Shown: positions 1-5,382 of the stretch, one piece after another
How the letters are laid out: every line of letters starts with the position of its first letter
Position numbering within the stretch: the first letter of the stretch is position 1
Origin: Candidatus Aenigmatarchaeota archaeon
GTDB taxonomy: Archaea; Aenigmatarchaeota; Aenigmatarchaeia; JACPZZ01
Direction of reading: 5' to 3'
DNA length: 7,739 nt
Assembly: GCA_016202795.1 (NCBI GenBank)
Contig: JACQNY010000034.1
Location: 1-7,739 of the forward strand
Program-made: the position numbers and the translations under genes
The notes under the pieces: model-generated
What the model was told of the DNA's origin: nothing
Databases searched by the model: none
What the model saw: the letters and a program-made list of their open reading frames with translations, nothing else

Positions 1-105
1 CAGTCGAGATTTGAACTCGAGACCTCCACCTTACCAAGGTGGCGCTCTTTGCCGACCAAATTACACCTCCGGCGTAAGTCTAGTTACCAACTGAGCTACT
101 GAGGC
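1..105 (-). tRNA. tRNA-Thr (anticodon GGU), interrupted in the D-arm; 3' end cut by window edge
   Basis: Read on the reverse strand from base 105. The acceptor 5' strand is GCCTCAG (105-99), then TA, then D-stem GCTC (96-93) and D-loop AGTTGGTA (92-85). About 37 extra bases follow (84-48). After them come D-stem GAGC (47-44), anticodon stem-loop CCACC-TTGGTAA-GGTGG (42-26) with anticodon GGT, a five-base variable loop, and T-arm TCGAG-TTCAAAT-CTCGA (20-4). The last visible bases, CTG, pair with the CAG end of the acceptor strand. The final four acceptor bases and the discriminator lie outside the window. With the insert removed, every stem pairs perfectly, so I read a threonine tRNA with an intron-like insert at an unusual site. 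A pseudogene or a chimera of two tRNA genes is possible. Confidence 0.8.
48..84 (-). other. Putative 37-nt intron or insert in the D-arm of tRNA-Thr
   Basis: The limits are set by tRNA geometry: removing these bases rejoins D-loop ...GGTA to D-stem GAGC. The junction can slide by a base because A flanks both ends. The insert can fold into a 7-bp hairpin (TTACGCC / GGTGTAA with loop GGA and one G-U pair) followed by a 4-bp hairpin (TTTG / CAAA with loop GTCGG). I could not draw a canonical bulge-helix-bulge splice site by eye, so excision by the archaeal tRNA-splicing endonuclease is inference. Part of the insert (TGTAATTTGGTCGGCA) looks like a D-arm from another tRNA, which would fit a chimeric origin. 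Confidence 0.55.
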
Positions 106-116
106 GATTGAAATTA

Positions 117-148
117 GAAACAGATGTTATTTTGCATACATCTGTTTC
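117..148. repeat. Two-copy hairpin element, copy 1
   Basis: This is a perfect 11-bp inverted repeat, GAAACAGATGT (117-127) and ACATCTGTTTC (138-148), around a 10-base loop. A second copy with the same stem base, the same loop length and the same flanks (TA on the left, AG on the right) lies at 2823-2854. This copy sits between the 5' end of the reverse-strand tRNA-Thr gene and purD. Its centre is about 27 bases upstream of the tRNA, where a tRNA promoter would lie. No T-run follows on either strand, so it does not look like a classic terminator. Its role is unknown. Confidence 0.75.
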
Positions 149-169
149 AGCTTATTGTTATCCTGCGGT

Positions 170-181
170 TCTTAAATCCTA
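170..181 (+). promoter_or_regulatory. Possible TATA box for purD (weak)
   Basis: The segment TTCTTAAATCCT lies about 27 bases before the purD ATG, the spacing seen for archaeal leaderless genes. The match to an archaeal TATA box (TTTAWATA-like) is only partial. No ribosome-binding site precedes the ATG, which also fits a leaderless or short-leader transcript. Confidence 0.35.
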
Positions 182-202
182 TAACATCTGAATAAAAATC
201 GT

Positions 203-1486
203 ATGAAAGTCCTCGTGGTCGGCGGCGGCGGGCGCGAACACGCGATTGCGTGGAAATTAAAACAGGAGCTTTATGGCGGCGACGAGCTTTACGTTGCGCC
301 AGGAAATGCCGGCACAGAAATGATAGCGCAAAACGTACCTATACAGGCGAACAATGTAAACGCGCTCGCAGAATTTGCAAAAGAAAAAAACATAGATATG
401 ACTTTTGTAGGTCCTGAAGAGCCTCTAGTATTAGGTATCGTAGACTCGTTTCAAGAACATGGTTTGTCAATAGTAGGCCCGACAAAAGCAGCCGCAAAGC
501 TGGAAGGCAGCAAAATATTCTCCGAAGAATTTATGATTAGGCACGGAATTCGGCACCCGTATTCTATGGTGGCTAAAAACCCGAGGGAGGCCATGGATCA
601 CGGACGATATATGCTGCTCTATTACGGCGGCGGTGTGATTAAGGCCGACGGTCTTGCAGCAGGCAAAGGCGTGGCCATTTATCACAACGAACGGGAGTTG
701 CGGACGGCTATAAAAACCGTGATGGGAAAAAGGCCGAAAGAGCCTGTGCTGGTCCAGCAATTTGTGAAAGGCCAGGAAGCCTCTTTCATATTTTTCACTG
801 ACGGTGAAAACGTACAACTATGGCCGCACACTCAGGACCACAAACAGATATTCGACAACGACCAGGGCCCGAACACTGGCGGTATGGGCGCGTATGCGCG
901 TGCGCCGGTAATAACCCCGGAAATAGAACAGAAAATAATGAAAACAATAGTAAAGCCCACATTAAGTGGGATGGCCGACGCAGGAAAACGGTACAGGGGA
1001 ATTATGTACATAGGCCTCATAATTTCAAACAACGTCCCGTATGTGATAGAATATAATTGCAGGGGAGGCGACCCTGAAACGCAGCCGGCTATGGCGCTTT
1101 TACAATCAAGCTTGTTGGACATGGGCTACGCAATAAACGAGGACAATCTGAATCGCATTAAACCAGACTGGTCGCCTCGGTCCGCAGTTACAGTTGTACT
1201 CGCGTCGCAAGGCTACCCGTCCGACGAGTACAAAAAACATTTGGGCAAAGAAATATTCGGCTTGGACAGGGACGATGTTATCGTTTTCCATGCCGGCACT
1301 TCCAGATTGCCTGATGGAAAAATTGTTAACTCTGGTGGCCGTGTTATTGGCGTAACTACATTGGGAAACAATATACAAGAAGCGATAAATAGGGCGTATG
1401 CAGCTATAGGAAAAGATAACGACGGTATTTATTTTGACGGCATGTTATACAGAACTGATATAGGAGCGAAAGCGCTTTTTGGTTAA
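203..1486 (+). CDS. purD: Phosphoribosylamine--glycine ligase (GAR synthetase), PurD
   Basis: This cytosolic enzyme of de novo purine synthesis joins glycine to 5-phosphoribosylamine using ATP and yields GAR. The protein has 427 residues, the usual length. Order of features: the N-terminal domain with GGGGREHA (7-14) and APGNAG (32-37), VGPEEPL (69-75), LEGSK (100-104), the ATP-grasp domain with IKADGLAAGKG (146-156), QDHK (211-214) and GPNTGGMGAY (222-231), then the metal-binding E283/N285 in VIEYNCRGGDPETQ and the C-terminal domain with HAGT and SGGRV. Two departures from the family are visible: the usual CRFGDPETQ reads CRGGDPETQ, and the acidic pair before FVKG is QQ rather than EE. The start is the only ATG before GGGGREHA. 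The stop overlaps that of the convergent zinc-ribbon gene. No other purine genes are in view. Confidence 0.96.
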   Translation: MKVLVVGGGGREHAIAWKLKQELYGGDELYVAPGNAGTEMIAQNVPIQANNVNALAEFAKEKNIDMTFVGPEEPLVLGIVDSFQEHGLSIVGPTKAAAKLEGSKIFSEEFMIRHGIRHPYSMVAKNPREAMDHGRYMLLYYGGGVIKADGLAAGKGVAIYHNERELRTAIKTVMGKRPKEPVLVQQFVKGQEASFIFFTDGENVQLWPHTQDHKQIFDNDQGPNTGGMGAYARAPVITPEIEQKIMKTIVKPTLSGMADAGKRYRGIMYIGLIISNNVPYVIEYNCRGGDPETQPAMALLQSSLLDMGYAINEDNLNRIKPDWSPRSAVTVVLASQGYPSDEYKKHLGKEIFGLDRDDVIVFHAGTSRLPDGKIVNSGGRVIGVTTLGNNIQEAINRAYAAIGKDNDGIYFDGMLYRTDIGAKALFG

Positions 1487-1749
1487 CCTTTGCCCAAAGC
1501 CGCTTTCTTTTCTTTCTTGAATTGGGCCAGCAATTTTACCAGTTTCATGTCATGCCCGCAGAAACCGCATTTTACTGAAAATGGTTTTTTCCATTTTTCT
1601 ATTGTGTCCTTGCCTTTCCCGCATTCCGGACATACATATTTCACTTTGGCATCGTTGCTGTCCTTCAGAACCATTACTTTGATCATGCCCGTGACTTTGC
1701 CTTCGGCGTTTGTCAGTTCTCTTGTGGTCAGATAGCGTACATTACTCAC
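1483..1749 (-). CDS. Small zinc-ribbon protein, function unknown
   Basis: The protein has 88 residues and I do not recognise a named family. Two knuckles, CPEC (40-43) and CGFC (61-64), separated by 17 residues, form a likely four-cysteine zinc site. Before them is a short beta-rich stretch with the run GMIKVMVLKD. After them is a basic tail ending KKEKKAALGKG. It resembles small archaeal nucleic-acid-binding or ribosome-associated zinc ribbons, but that is a resemblance only. The GTG start overlaps the TGA stop of the UbiA-like gene in the sequence GTGA, so the two are probably translationally coupled. It is the last gene of the operon led by L40e. Its TAA stop overlaps the purD stop by 4 bases in the palindrome GGTTAACC. 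Confidence 0.8.
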   Translation of the reverse strand: MSNVRYLTTRELTNAEGKVTGMIKVMVLKDSNDAKVKYVCPECGKGKDTIEKWKKPFSVKCGFCGHDMKLVKLLAQFKKEKKAALGKG

Positions 1750-2591
1750 ATCAATACACCTGCTAAAAATGCTATAATCGTGATCAGCATATTTATCTTT
1801 ATTAATTCGTCAACCTTCGCCAGCGCGGCCATGCTTTTGCCGTCCTTTATCAGGTTGAAAAGCGCGGCAAACGCGATTAATGAGCTTACCGTTATGATTC
1901 CGAGATATTTTATCGGCATAATATCAAGAACGTATGGCACAGGACTGAGTATTACGAAAATCACAAGCATTATCGCCGCGGACTTTCTTGTCCTGTCGTC
2001 ATCAAACTTGATGTAAGAAGAAAAATGTTTAAGGAAATTCACCAGGAACACTGTCCTGTCCTTCATGCCCTCGGTTATGCTTTTCACCATGTCGCCGGCC
2101 ATATTGGAAAAGAAAAGCAGCAAAACCATCATATAAACCGCGTTCGATGAGCCGGCAACATTCGAGCCTAAAATGACAGAAACCGCTGCGGCCGAGCTTA
2201 TGAAAATGCTCCTGACAAAACGCACGTTTTTAAGGTCATGCAGATAAGCCCATAAAAGAACTGCAATAAGCAAGTAAAGCTGTAATGTATAAAAACTTAT
2301 GGTGTAAACAACCAAAAGGCCTGCCGTGAACAAAATAAACGACGCTATTGCTGAATGGCTGGCGTCTTTCTTTTTCGATTTCGTATAGAAATGCCTTATT
2401 ACTCTGTAAACTTTACTGCTGGAAAATTCATTTAAAACATTGGCCGACAATGTCAAAAACAGCATGGAAAGGACAATCTTCACCAAAAGTATCGTCATCT
2501 TCAAAGACCCGGCGGAAATGAAATAGCCGCTTGCCGCCAGTATTGCGAAGAAAAAGAAATTGAGGGGTCTCAAAAAGTCCGGGCGTGGCAA
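1746..2591 (-). CDS. UbiA-family-like membrane protein with degenerate catalytic motifs
   Basis: The protein has 281 residues and about eight to nine hydrophobic segments. UbiA prenyltransferases attach prenyl chains to aromatic or polar acceptors in the membrane; archaeal members include the enzyme adding the second geranylgeranyl chain to membrane lipids. Family-like features are LRPLN at the first helix (7-11), the YxxxLK motif (YLHDLK, 116-121) and a GD-containing loop ending near DRTVFL (166-183). The first Asp motif (NDxxDxxxD) reads N51-V-L-N-E55-F-S-S-S59, so its aspartates are lost. The second keeps only D167 convincingly. It may be a diverged enzyme or a non-catalytic relative. The start is TTG, 3 bases after the L40e stop and in the same frame. 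The next internal ATG, at residue 32, would remove the first membrane segment. Family call moderate, function unknown. Confidence 0.65.
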   Translation of the reverse strand: MPRPDFLRPLNFFFFAILAASGYFISAGSLKMTILLVKIVLSMLFLTLSANVLNEFSSSKVYRVIRHFYTKSKKKDASHSAIASFILFTAGLLVVYTISFYTLQLYLLIAVLLWAYLHDLKNVRFVRSIFISSAAAVSVILGSNVAGSSNAVYMMVLLLFFSNMAGDMVKSITEGMKDRTVFLVNFLKHFSSYIKFDDDRTRKSAAIMLVIFVILSPVPYVLDIMPIKYLGIITVSSLIAFAALFNLIKDGKSMAALAKVDELIKINMLITIIAFLAGVLM

Positions 2592-2594
2592 AAC

Positions 2595-2771
2595 TTACAC
2601 CTTTATGTCCTTGTTTTTAAGCCGTAAAAACTTGTAACCGCACCTTCTGCACTTCACTTTACCCGTTGCTATCTTTTTTAAATTGGTCCGCATTTTCGAA
2701 TTGCAGCGCATGCATATGTAAACGTTCTTGAAAAGCCTCTGTTCAAGCTCGGGGAATTTCTTCTTTGCCAT
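2595..2771 (-). CDS. rpl40e: Ribosomal protein L40e (eL40)
   Basis: This small zinc-binding protein belongs to the archaeal large ribosomal subunit. The 58-residue product begins MAKKKFPELEQRLF and carries CMRC (20-23) and CRRC (41-44), which hold one zinc ion, then the typical GYKFLRLKNKD tail. Length, cysteine spacing and the FPE..RLF...ICMRC pattern all fit the archaeal L40e family, which lacks the ubiquitin fusion seen in eukaryotes. The ATG is the first in frame. A GTGA seven to ten bases before it is a weak ribosome-binding site at best. It leads a three-gene reverse-strand operon with the UbiA-like and zinc-ribbon genes. Confidence 0.93.
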   Translation of the reverse strand: MAKKKFPELEQRLFKNVYICMRCNSKMRTNLKKIATGKVKCRRCGYKFLRLKNKDIKV

Positions 2772-2801
2772 GTGTTCACGCTAACGAACTATTTGGATTC
2801 A

Positions 2802-2811
2802 AGTATTTAAG
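2802..2811 (-). promoter_or_regulatory. TATA box of the L40e operon
   Basis: On the reverse strand this reads CTTAAATACT. Its centre is about 35 bases before the L40e ATG, giving a short predicted leader of roughly ten bases. It is the only good TATA-like site in the gap between L40e and htpX. Confidence 0.5.
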
Positions 2812-2822
2812 CGTCTCAACTA

Positions 2823-2854
2823 GAAACAGATTCCATACCAATAGAATCTGTTTC
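2823..2854. repeat. Two-copy hairpin element, copy 2
   Basis: This is a perfect 11-bp inverted repeat, GAAACAGATTC (2823-2833) and GAATCTGTTTC (2844-2854), with a 10-base loop. The outer nine pairs equal those of copy 1 at 117-148. The two pairs at the loop end differ (TC/GA here, GT/AC there) with pairing kept, and the loops are unrelated. It lies 3 bases beyond the htpX stop and upstream of the L40e promoter. It could mark the htpX 3' end, but there is no T-run after it and copy 1 does not follow a coding gene, so a plain terminator is doubtful. Confidence 0.75.
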
Positions 2855-2857
2855 AGT

Positions 2858-3691
2858 CTAAATCTTAAGCGATTTTAAGCTCTTTATTCTTGCTTCCGTG
2901 CTCGGGTGGGTCGACAAAAGGCTGATTAAAAAATCTCCGCTGAACGGGTTGACAATAAACATGTGCGATGTCGCTGTGTTTCCTTTTAGATGGACACGCC
3001 TAGAAGCGTCTGAAATTTTTACTAACGCGCTCGCGAGCCCCTTTGTTTCTTCGATTGTCATCGCTCCTGTGCGGTCGGCCGCAAATTCCCTGCTGCGTGA
3101 TATGGCTAAACGGACTATCGTAGCCGCCAATGGGACGAAAACTACCATAAGGACCAGCCCTATCGGATTTCGGTTGCGGTCACGCCCGCCGAAAAGGGCG
3201 CCGTTATAAGCTGTCTGCGCTATGAACGCCAAAGCGCCTGCGAACGTGGCGGCTAGCGTTGAAATTAATGTATCGCGATTCTTTATGTGCGCAATTTCAT
3301 GAGATAAGACTCCTTTAACCTCGGCGTCATCCAAAATGTCCAGCAAGCCTGTCGTTACCGCCAAGGCCCCGTTTTTAGGGTTTCGCCCTGTCGCAAACGC
3401 ATTAGGCGCCTTTTGGTCGACAAGATAAATTTTCGGTTTCGGTATTCCAGCCTTTTCCGATATCTCTTCTACCGTTTGGTGAATCGCAGAATTTTCCGCC
3501 TTGCTTATCTCTTTTGCGTTGTACATACGTAGAACGATTTTATCCGAGTACCAATAAGCGAAAAAGTTCATAAGCAATGAGAATATTAACGCTACACCCG
3601 CTCCGCTGCTCCCTCCGAGGTAATAGCCGACGCCAAGAAATAAACCTGTCAGCAGGCTTAACAACAAAACGGTTTTTATTGTTTCGGACAT
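2858..3691 (-). CDS. htpX: HtpX-type membrane zinc metalloprotease (M48)
   Basis: HtpX proteases degrade damaged or misfolded membrane proteins. The protein has 277 residues, close to the usual size. Two N-terminal membrane helices (about 5-25 and 31-48) lead to the soluble domain with the zinc motif HEIAH (131-135; H131 and H135 ligands, E132 catalytic) followed by KNRDTL. Two more hydrophobic segments (about 145-165 and 177-197) precede SREFAADR, whose E202 should be the third zinc ligand. Near the C-terminus THPSTEARIKSL is the typical family ending. The start is an ATG with a TATA-like box about 28 bases upstream. It sits 33 bases after the AK6 gene on the same strand, but the promoter suggests independent transcription. 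Confidence 0.94.
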   Translation of the reverse strand: MSETIKTVLLLSLLTGLFLGVGYYLGGSSGAGVALIFSLLMNFFAYWYSDKIVLRMYNAKEISKAENSAIHQTVEEISEKAGIPKPKIYLVDQKAPNAFATGRNPKNGALAVTTGLLDILDDAEVKGVLSHEIAHIKNRDTLISTLAATFAGALAFIAQTAYNGALFGGRDRNRNPIGLVLMVVFVPLAATIVRLAISRSREFAADRTGAMTIEETKGLASALVKISDASRRVHLKGNTATSHMFIVNPFSGDFLISLLSTHPSTEARIKSLKSLKI

Positions 3692-3714
3692 AACAAAATG
3701 ATAATGAAGTCTAT

Positions 3715-3724
3715 GATATAAATG
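3715..3724 (-). promoter_or_regulatory. TATA box of htpX
   Basis: On the reverse strand the sequence CATTTATATC is centred about 28 bases before the htpX ATG, as expected for a leaderless or nearly leaderless archaeal transcript. It abuts the stop codon of the AK6 gene. Confidence 0.55.
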
Positions 3725-4225
3725 TTATTGGGACCTGTTAAACTGTTTAACCATTCTTATCGCTGCGCTCTTTGGGGATTTTCCTGTAGTATCTATTTCA
3801 ACAACCTTTTTACCATGAATGTCCAACGCCTCGCCCAAAATTAAATTCAACCGCTCGGCCTCAAGGTTCTCTTCTATTTTTGCCTTGCTCCAGCCACGCT
3901 TTTTCATGCGTTTCCTCAACTCGTTTATTCCGGCCCGCATTACGAAAACAACGTCGCCTTTGAAGTAATGCGCAAGGTGGCTTTCGATCAAAATGTCAGG
4001 GTTTTTCGTTGTTTCTGCGGAAACGAACTTACTTAATTTTTTCATGTCCACATTCTTGGAGTTTCTTTTTTTATCAATTGACGACCATAGGTTGTGGCGC
4101 AAAATTTCATTGTTAAGGTGAAGAATTTTAAATTTCCCGGCTTTATTCTTATCCAACAATTTGACAAGTTCTACTGAAACCTTCGTTTTTCCTGTTCCCG
4201 GTGTGCCTGTTATTATTATGATCAC
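3725..4225 (-). CDS. AK6/Fap7-type adenylate kinase-like NTPase
   Basis: This family (COG1936 type; Fap7 in yeast, AK6/hCINAP in human) combines adenylate kinase fold with ATPase activity and assists late maturation of the small ribosomal subunit. The 166-residue product opens with the P-loop GTPGTGKT (7-14). ILIESHLAHYF (78-88) is the family's second signature, RKRMKKRGW (104-112) is the basic lid region, and IDTTGKSP (144-151) is a typical C-terminal motif. The start is GTG, immediately before the beta strand IIIITG that leads into the P-loop. It is divergent from the RFC small-subunit gene across a 57-base gap. Whether the main role is nucleotide balance or ribosome assembly cannot be told from sequence. 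Confidence 0.9.
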   Translation of the reverse strand: MIIIITGTPGTGKTKVSVELVKLLDKNKAGKFKILHLNNEILRHNLWSSIDKKRNSKNVDMKKLSKFVSAETTKNPDILIESHLAHYFKGDVVFVMRAGINELRKRMKKRGWSKAKIEENLEAERLNLILGEALDIHGKKVVEIDTTGKSPKSAAIRMVKQFNRSQ

Positions 4226-4245
4226 GTTAAGGAATCCACCCTACC

Positions 4246-4255
4246 CTTTATATTT
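4246..4255. promoter_or_regulatory. Single TATA box between two divergent genes
   Basis: CTTTATATTT on the forward strand reads AAATATAAAG on the reverse. Its centre is about 25 bases from the AK6 GTG start and about 32 bases from the RFC ATG, so it fits both genes. On the reverse strand it is preceded by GCGTGA, a plausible purine-rich BRE; the forward flank CTACC is a poorer BRE. A weaker alternative for RFC, TTTTAATT, lies too near its ATG. Confidence 0.5.
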
Positions 4256-4282
4256 CACGCTTCCCGGTTTTAATTGGTTAAA

Positions 4283-5245
4283 ATGCACGAGAAACAATTC
4301 GAAATGTGGACCGAGAAGCACAGGCCCAGGGAATTTAGCGATCTCGCTGGCCAGGAGCAGATAACAAAAAGGCTGGCCGAATTCGCACGTAGTAAAAGTT
4401 TACCGCACATGATGTTCGCAGGCCCGGCAGGCTGCGGAAAAACGACAACCGCATTAATCATGGCACGCTCGTTGTTCGGCGATGCGTGGAAGCATAATTT
4501 CCTTGATTTGAACGCTTCTGACGAACGCGGTATCGATGTAATACGCAGCAAGGTGAAGGAATTCGCAAGAACAAAGTCTCTTGGCGCCGCGCCGTTCAAA
4601 TTAATTTTTCTCGATGAGGCCGACGCGCTTACGACGGAAGCGCAAAACGCTCTGCGCCGCACAATGGAAAACTACACGAACACCGCGCGTTTTATTATAA
4701 GCTGTAATTATTCATCCAAAATAATCGAGCCCATACAGTCGAGGTGCGCCGTTTTCCGGTTTCGTCCTCTTGAAGTTGAGCATATTGAAAACAGGCTTTT
4801 AAAAATCGCAACAAAAGAAAACCTGAAAATCAATAAAAACGCTTTGAAGGCTGCTGCCGAAGTCGCAGAAGGCGACATGAGAAAAGCTGTGAATATTTTG
4901 CAGGCTGCCGCAACAACGAAAACAGAAATATCCGAAGATGACATATTCGAGATTGCGTCGCGCGCAAAACCAAAAGAAATCGCGGACATGCTGATTAAAG
5001 CCGTAAAAGGCGATTTCAAAGAGGCGCGCGAAAATTTAAAAAAACTAATCATAGGCCAGGGCTTGTCCGGAAAGGATTTGATATCGGAAATCCACAAACA
5101 GGTCTTTGACCTAGACGTGCCGGAGAAGGTCAAGATCACAATGCTCGAAAAAGTCGGCGAATGCGAATTTCGCTTGTCAGAAGGCTGCGATGAAATAATA
5201 CAACTGGAAGCGCTTCTCGCGCAGTTTGCGCTTTACCAAAAATAG
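4283..5245 (+). CDS. rfcS: Replication factor C small subunit (clamp loader)
   Basis: RFC small subunits form, with one large subunit, the archaeal clamp loader that opens PCNA and places it on primed DNA. The protein is an AAA+ ATPase of 320 residues from the chosen ATG. Features: WTEKHRP near the N-terminus, Walker A GPAGCGKTT (47-55), LNASDERG (76-83), Walker B LIFLDEAD (107-114), sensor-1 region IISCNYSSK (138-146), the SRC motif (153-155), GDMRKAVN in the sensor-2 region, and the helical C-terminal collar. A TTG three codons upstream (4274) is in frame, but MHEKQFEMWTEKHRP matches the family start better. Length is normal. The large subunit is not in this window. Confidence 0.96.
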   Translation: MHEKQFEMWTEKHRPREFSDLAGQEQITKRLAEFARSKSLPHMMFAGPAGCGKTTTALIMARSLFGDAWKHNFLDLNASDERGIDVIRSKVKEFARTKSLGAAPFKLIFLDEADALTTEAQNALRRTMENYTNTARFIISCNYSSKIIEPIQSRCAVFRFRPLEVEHIENRLLKIATKENLKINKNALKAAAEVAEGDMRKAVNILQAAATTKTEISEDDIFEIASRAKPKEIADMLIKAVKGDFKEARENLKKLIIGQGLSGKDLISEIHKQVFDLDVPEKVKITMLEKVGECEFRLSEGCDEIIQLEALLAQFALYQK

Positions 5246-5263
5246 GAAGGCTTTTGACCATCT

Positions 5264-5314
5264 CATATAAATCTTTAATACGTCTTTTATCGAATAGCGA
5301 AAGGTATATAAATC
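5264..5314 (+). promoter_or_regulatory. Tandem TATA boxes upstream of the 106-residue orphan gene
   Basis: CATATAAATC (5264-5273) and TATATAAATC (5305-5314) are near-identical and 41 bases apart. The second is preceded by GCGAAAGG, a good archaeal BRE, and is the strongest promoter-like signal in the window. It predicts a start near 5331-5338, exactly at the beginning of the hairpin at 5331-5360, leaving a leader of about 50 bases. The first may be an alternative promoter. Confidence 0.6.
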
Positions 5315-5330
5315 CCACAAAATGTAGTTA

Positions 5331-5360
5331 ATATTTCGGCAGCGGGGCTGTCGAAGATAT
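5331..5360 (+). promoter_or_regulatory. Hairpin at the predicted 5' end of the orphan gene's mRNA
   Basis: ATAT-TTCGGCAG (5331-5342) pairs with CTGTCGAA-G-ATAT (5348-5360) around loop CGGGG, giving 12 pairs with one G-U pair and one bulged G. It ends 22 bases before the ATG at 5383. Because the strong TATA box at 5305 predicts initiation about here, the mRNA should begin with this structure. A role in mRNA stability or control of translation is possible; no known riboswitch class is recognised. Confidence 0.5.
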
Positions 5361-5382
5361 AGAATATATACTGTTGATTGAC

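Noticed and set aside
1..72. A separate, uninterrupted tRNA starting at the internal GCCGGAG.
   Set aside because: Its D-arm would not pair with GAGC before the anticodon stem and its acceptor mismatches the visible CTG; the split tRNA-Thr reading pairs throughout.
2591..2595. L40e and the UbiA-like frame are in the same reading frame, separated only by TAA and one codon, suggesting a read-through fusion.
   Set aside because: L40e ends with its normal tail and TAA is an efficient stop; a TTG restart is simpler, and a ribosomal-membrane fusion has no support.
117..2854. The two GAAACAGAT hairpins as CRISPR repeats.
   Set aside because: Only two copies, 2.7 kb apart, with no regular spacing and no cas genes.
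2823..2854. Hairpin as an intrinsic terminator of htpX.
   Set aside because: No T-run follows on the reverse strand and its sister copy does not follow a coding gene; kept as a repeat of unknown role instead.
4274..4282. TTG start for the RFC small subunit.
   Set aside because: The ATG three codons later gives the usual family N-terminus and a better distance from the TATA box.
4270..5139. Reverse-strand open frames of 130 and 143 residues opposite rfcS, and similar frames opposite purD and htpX.
   Set aside because: They are shadows of clearly identified genes; no family motifs, promoters or sensible starts were seen.
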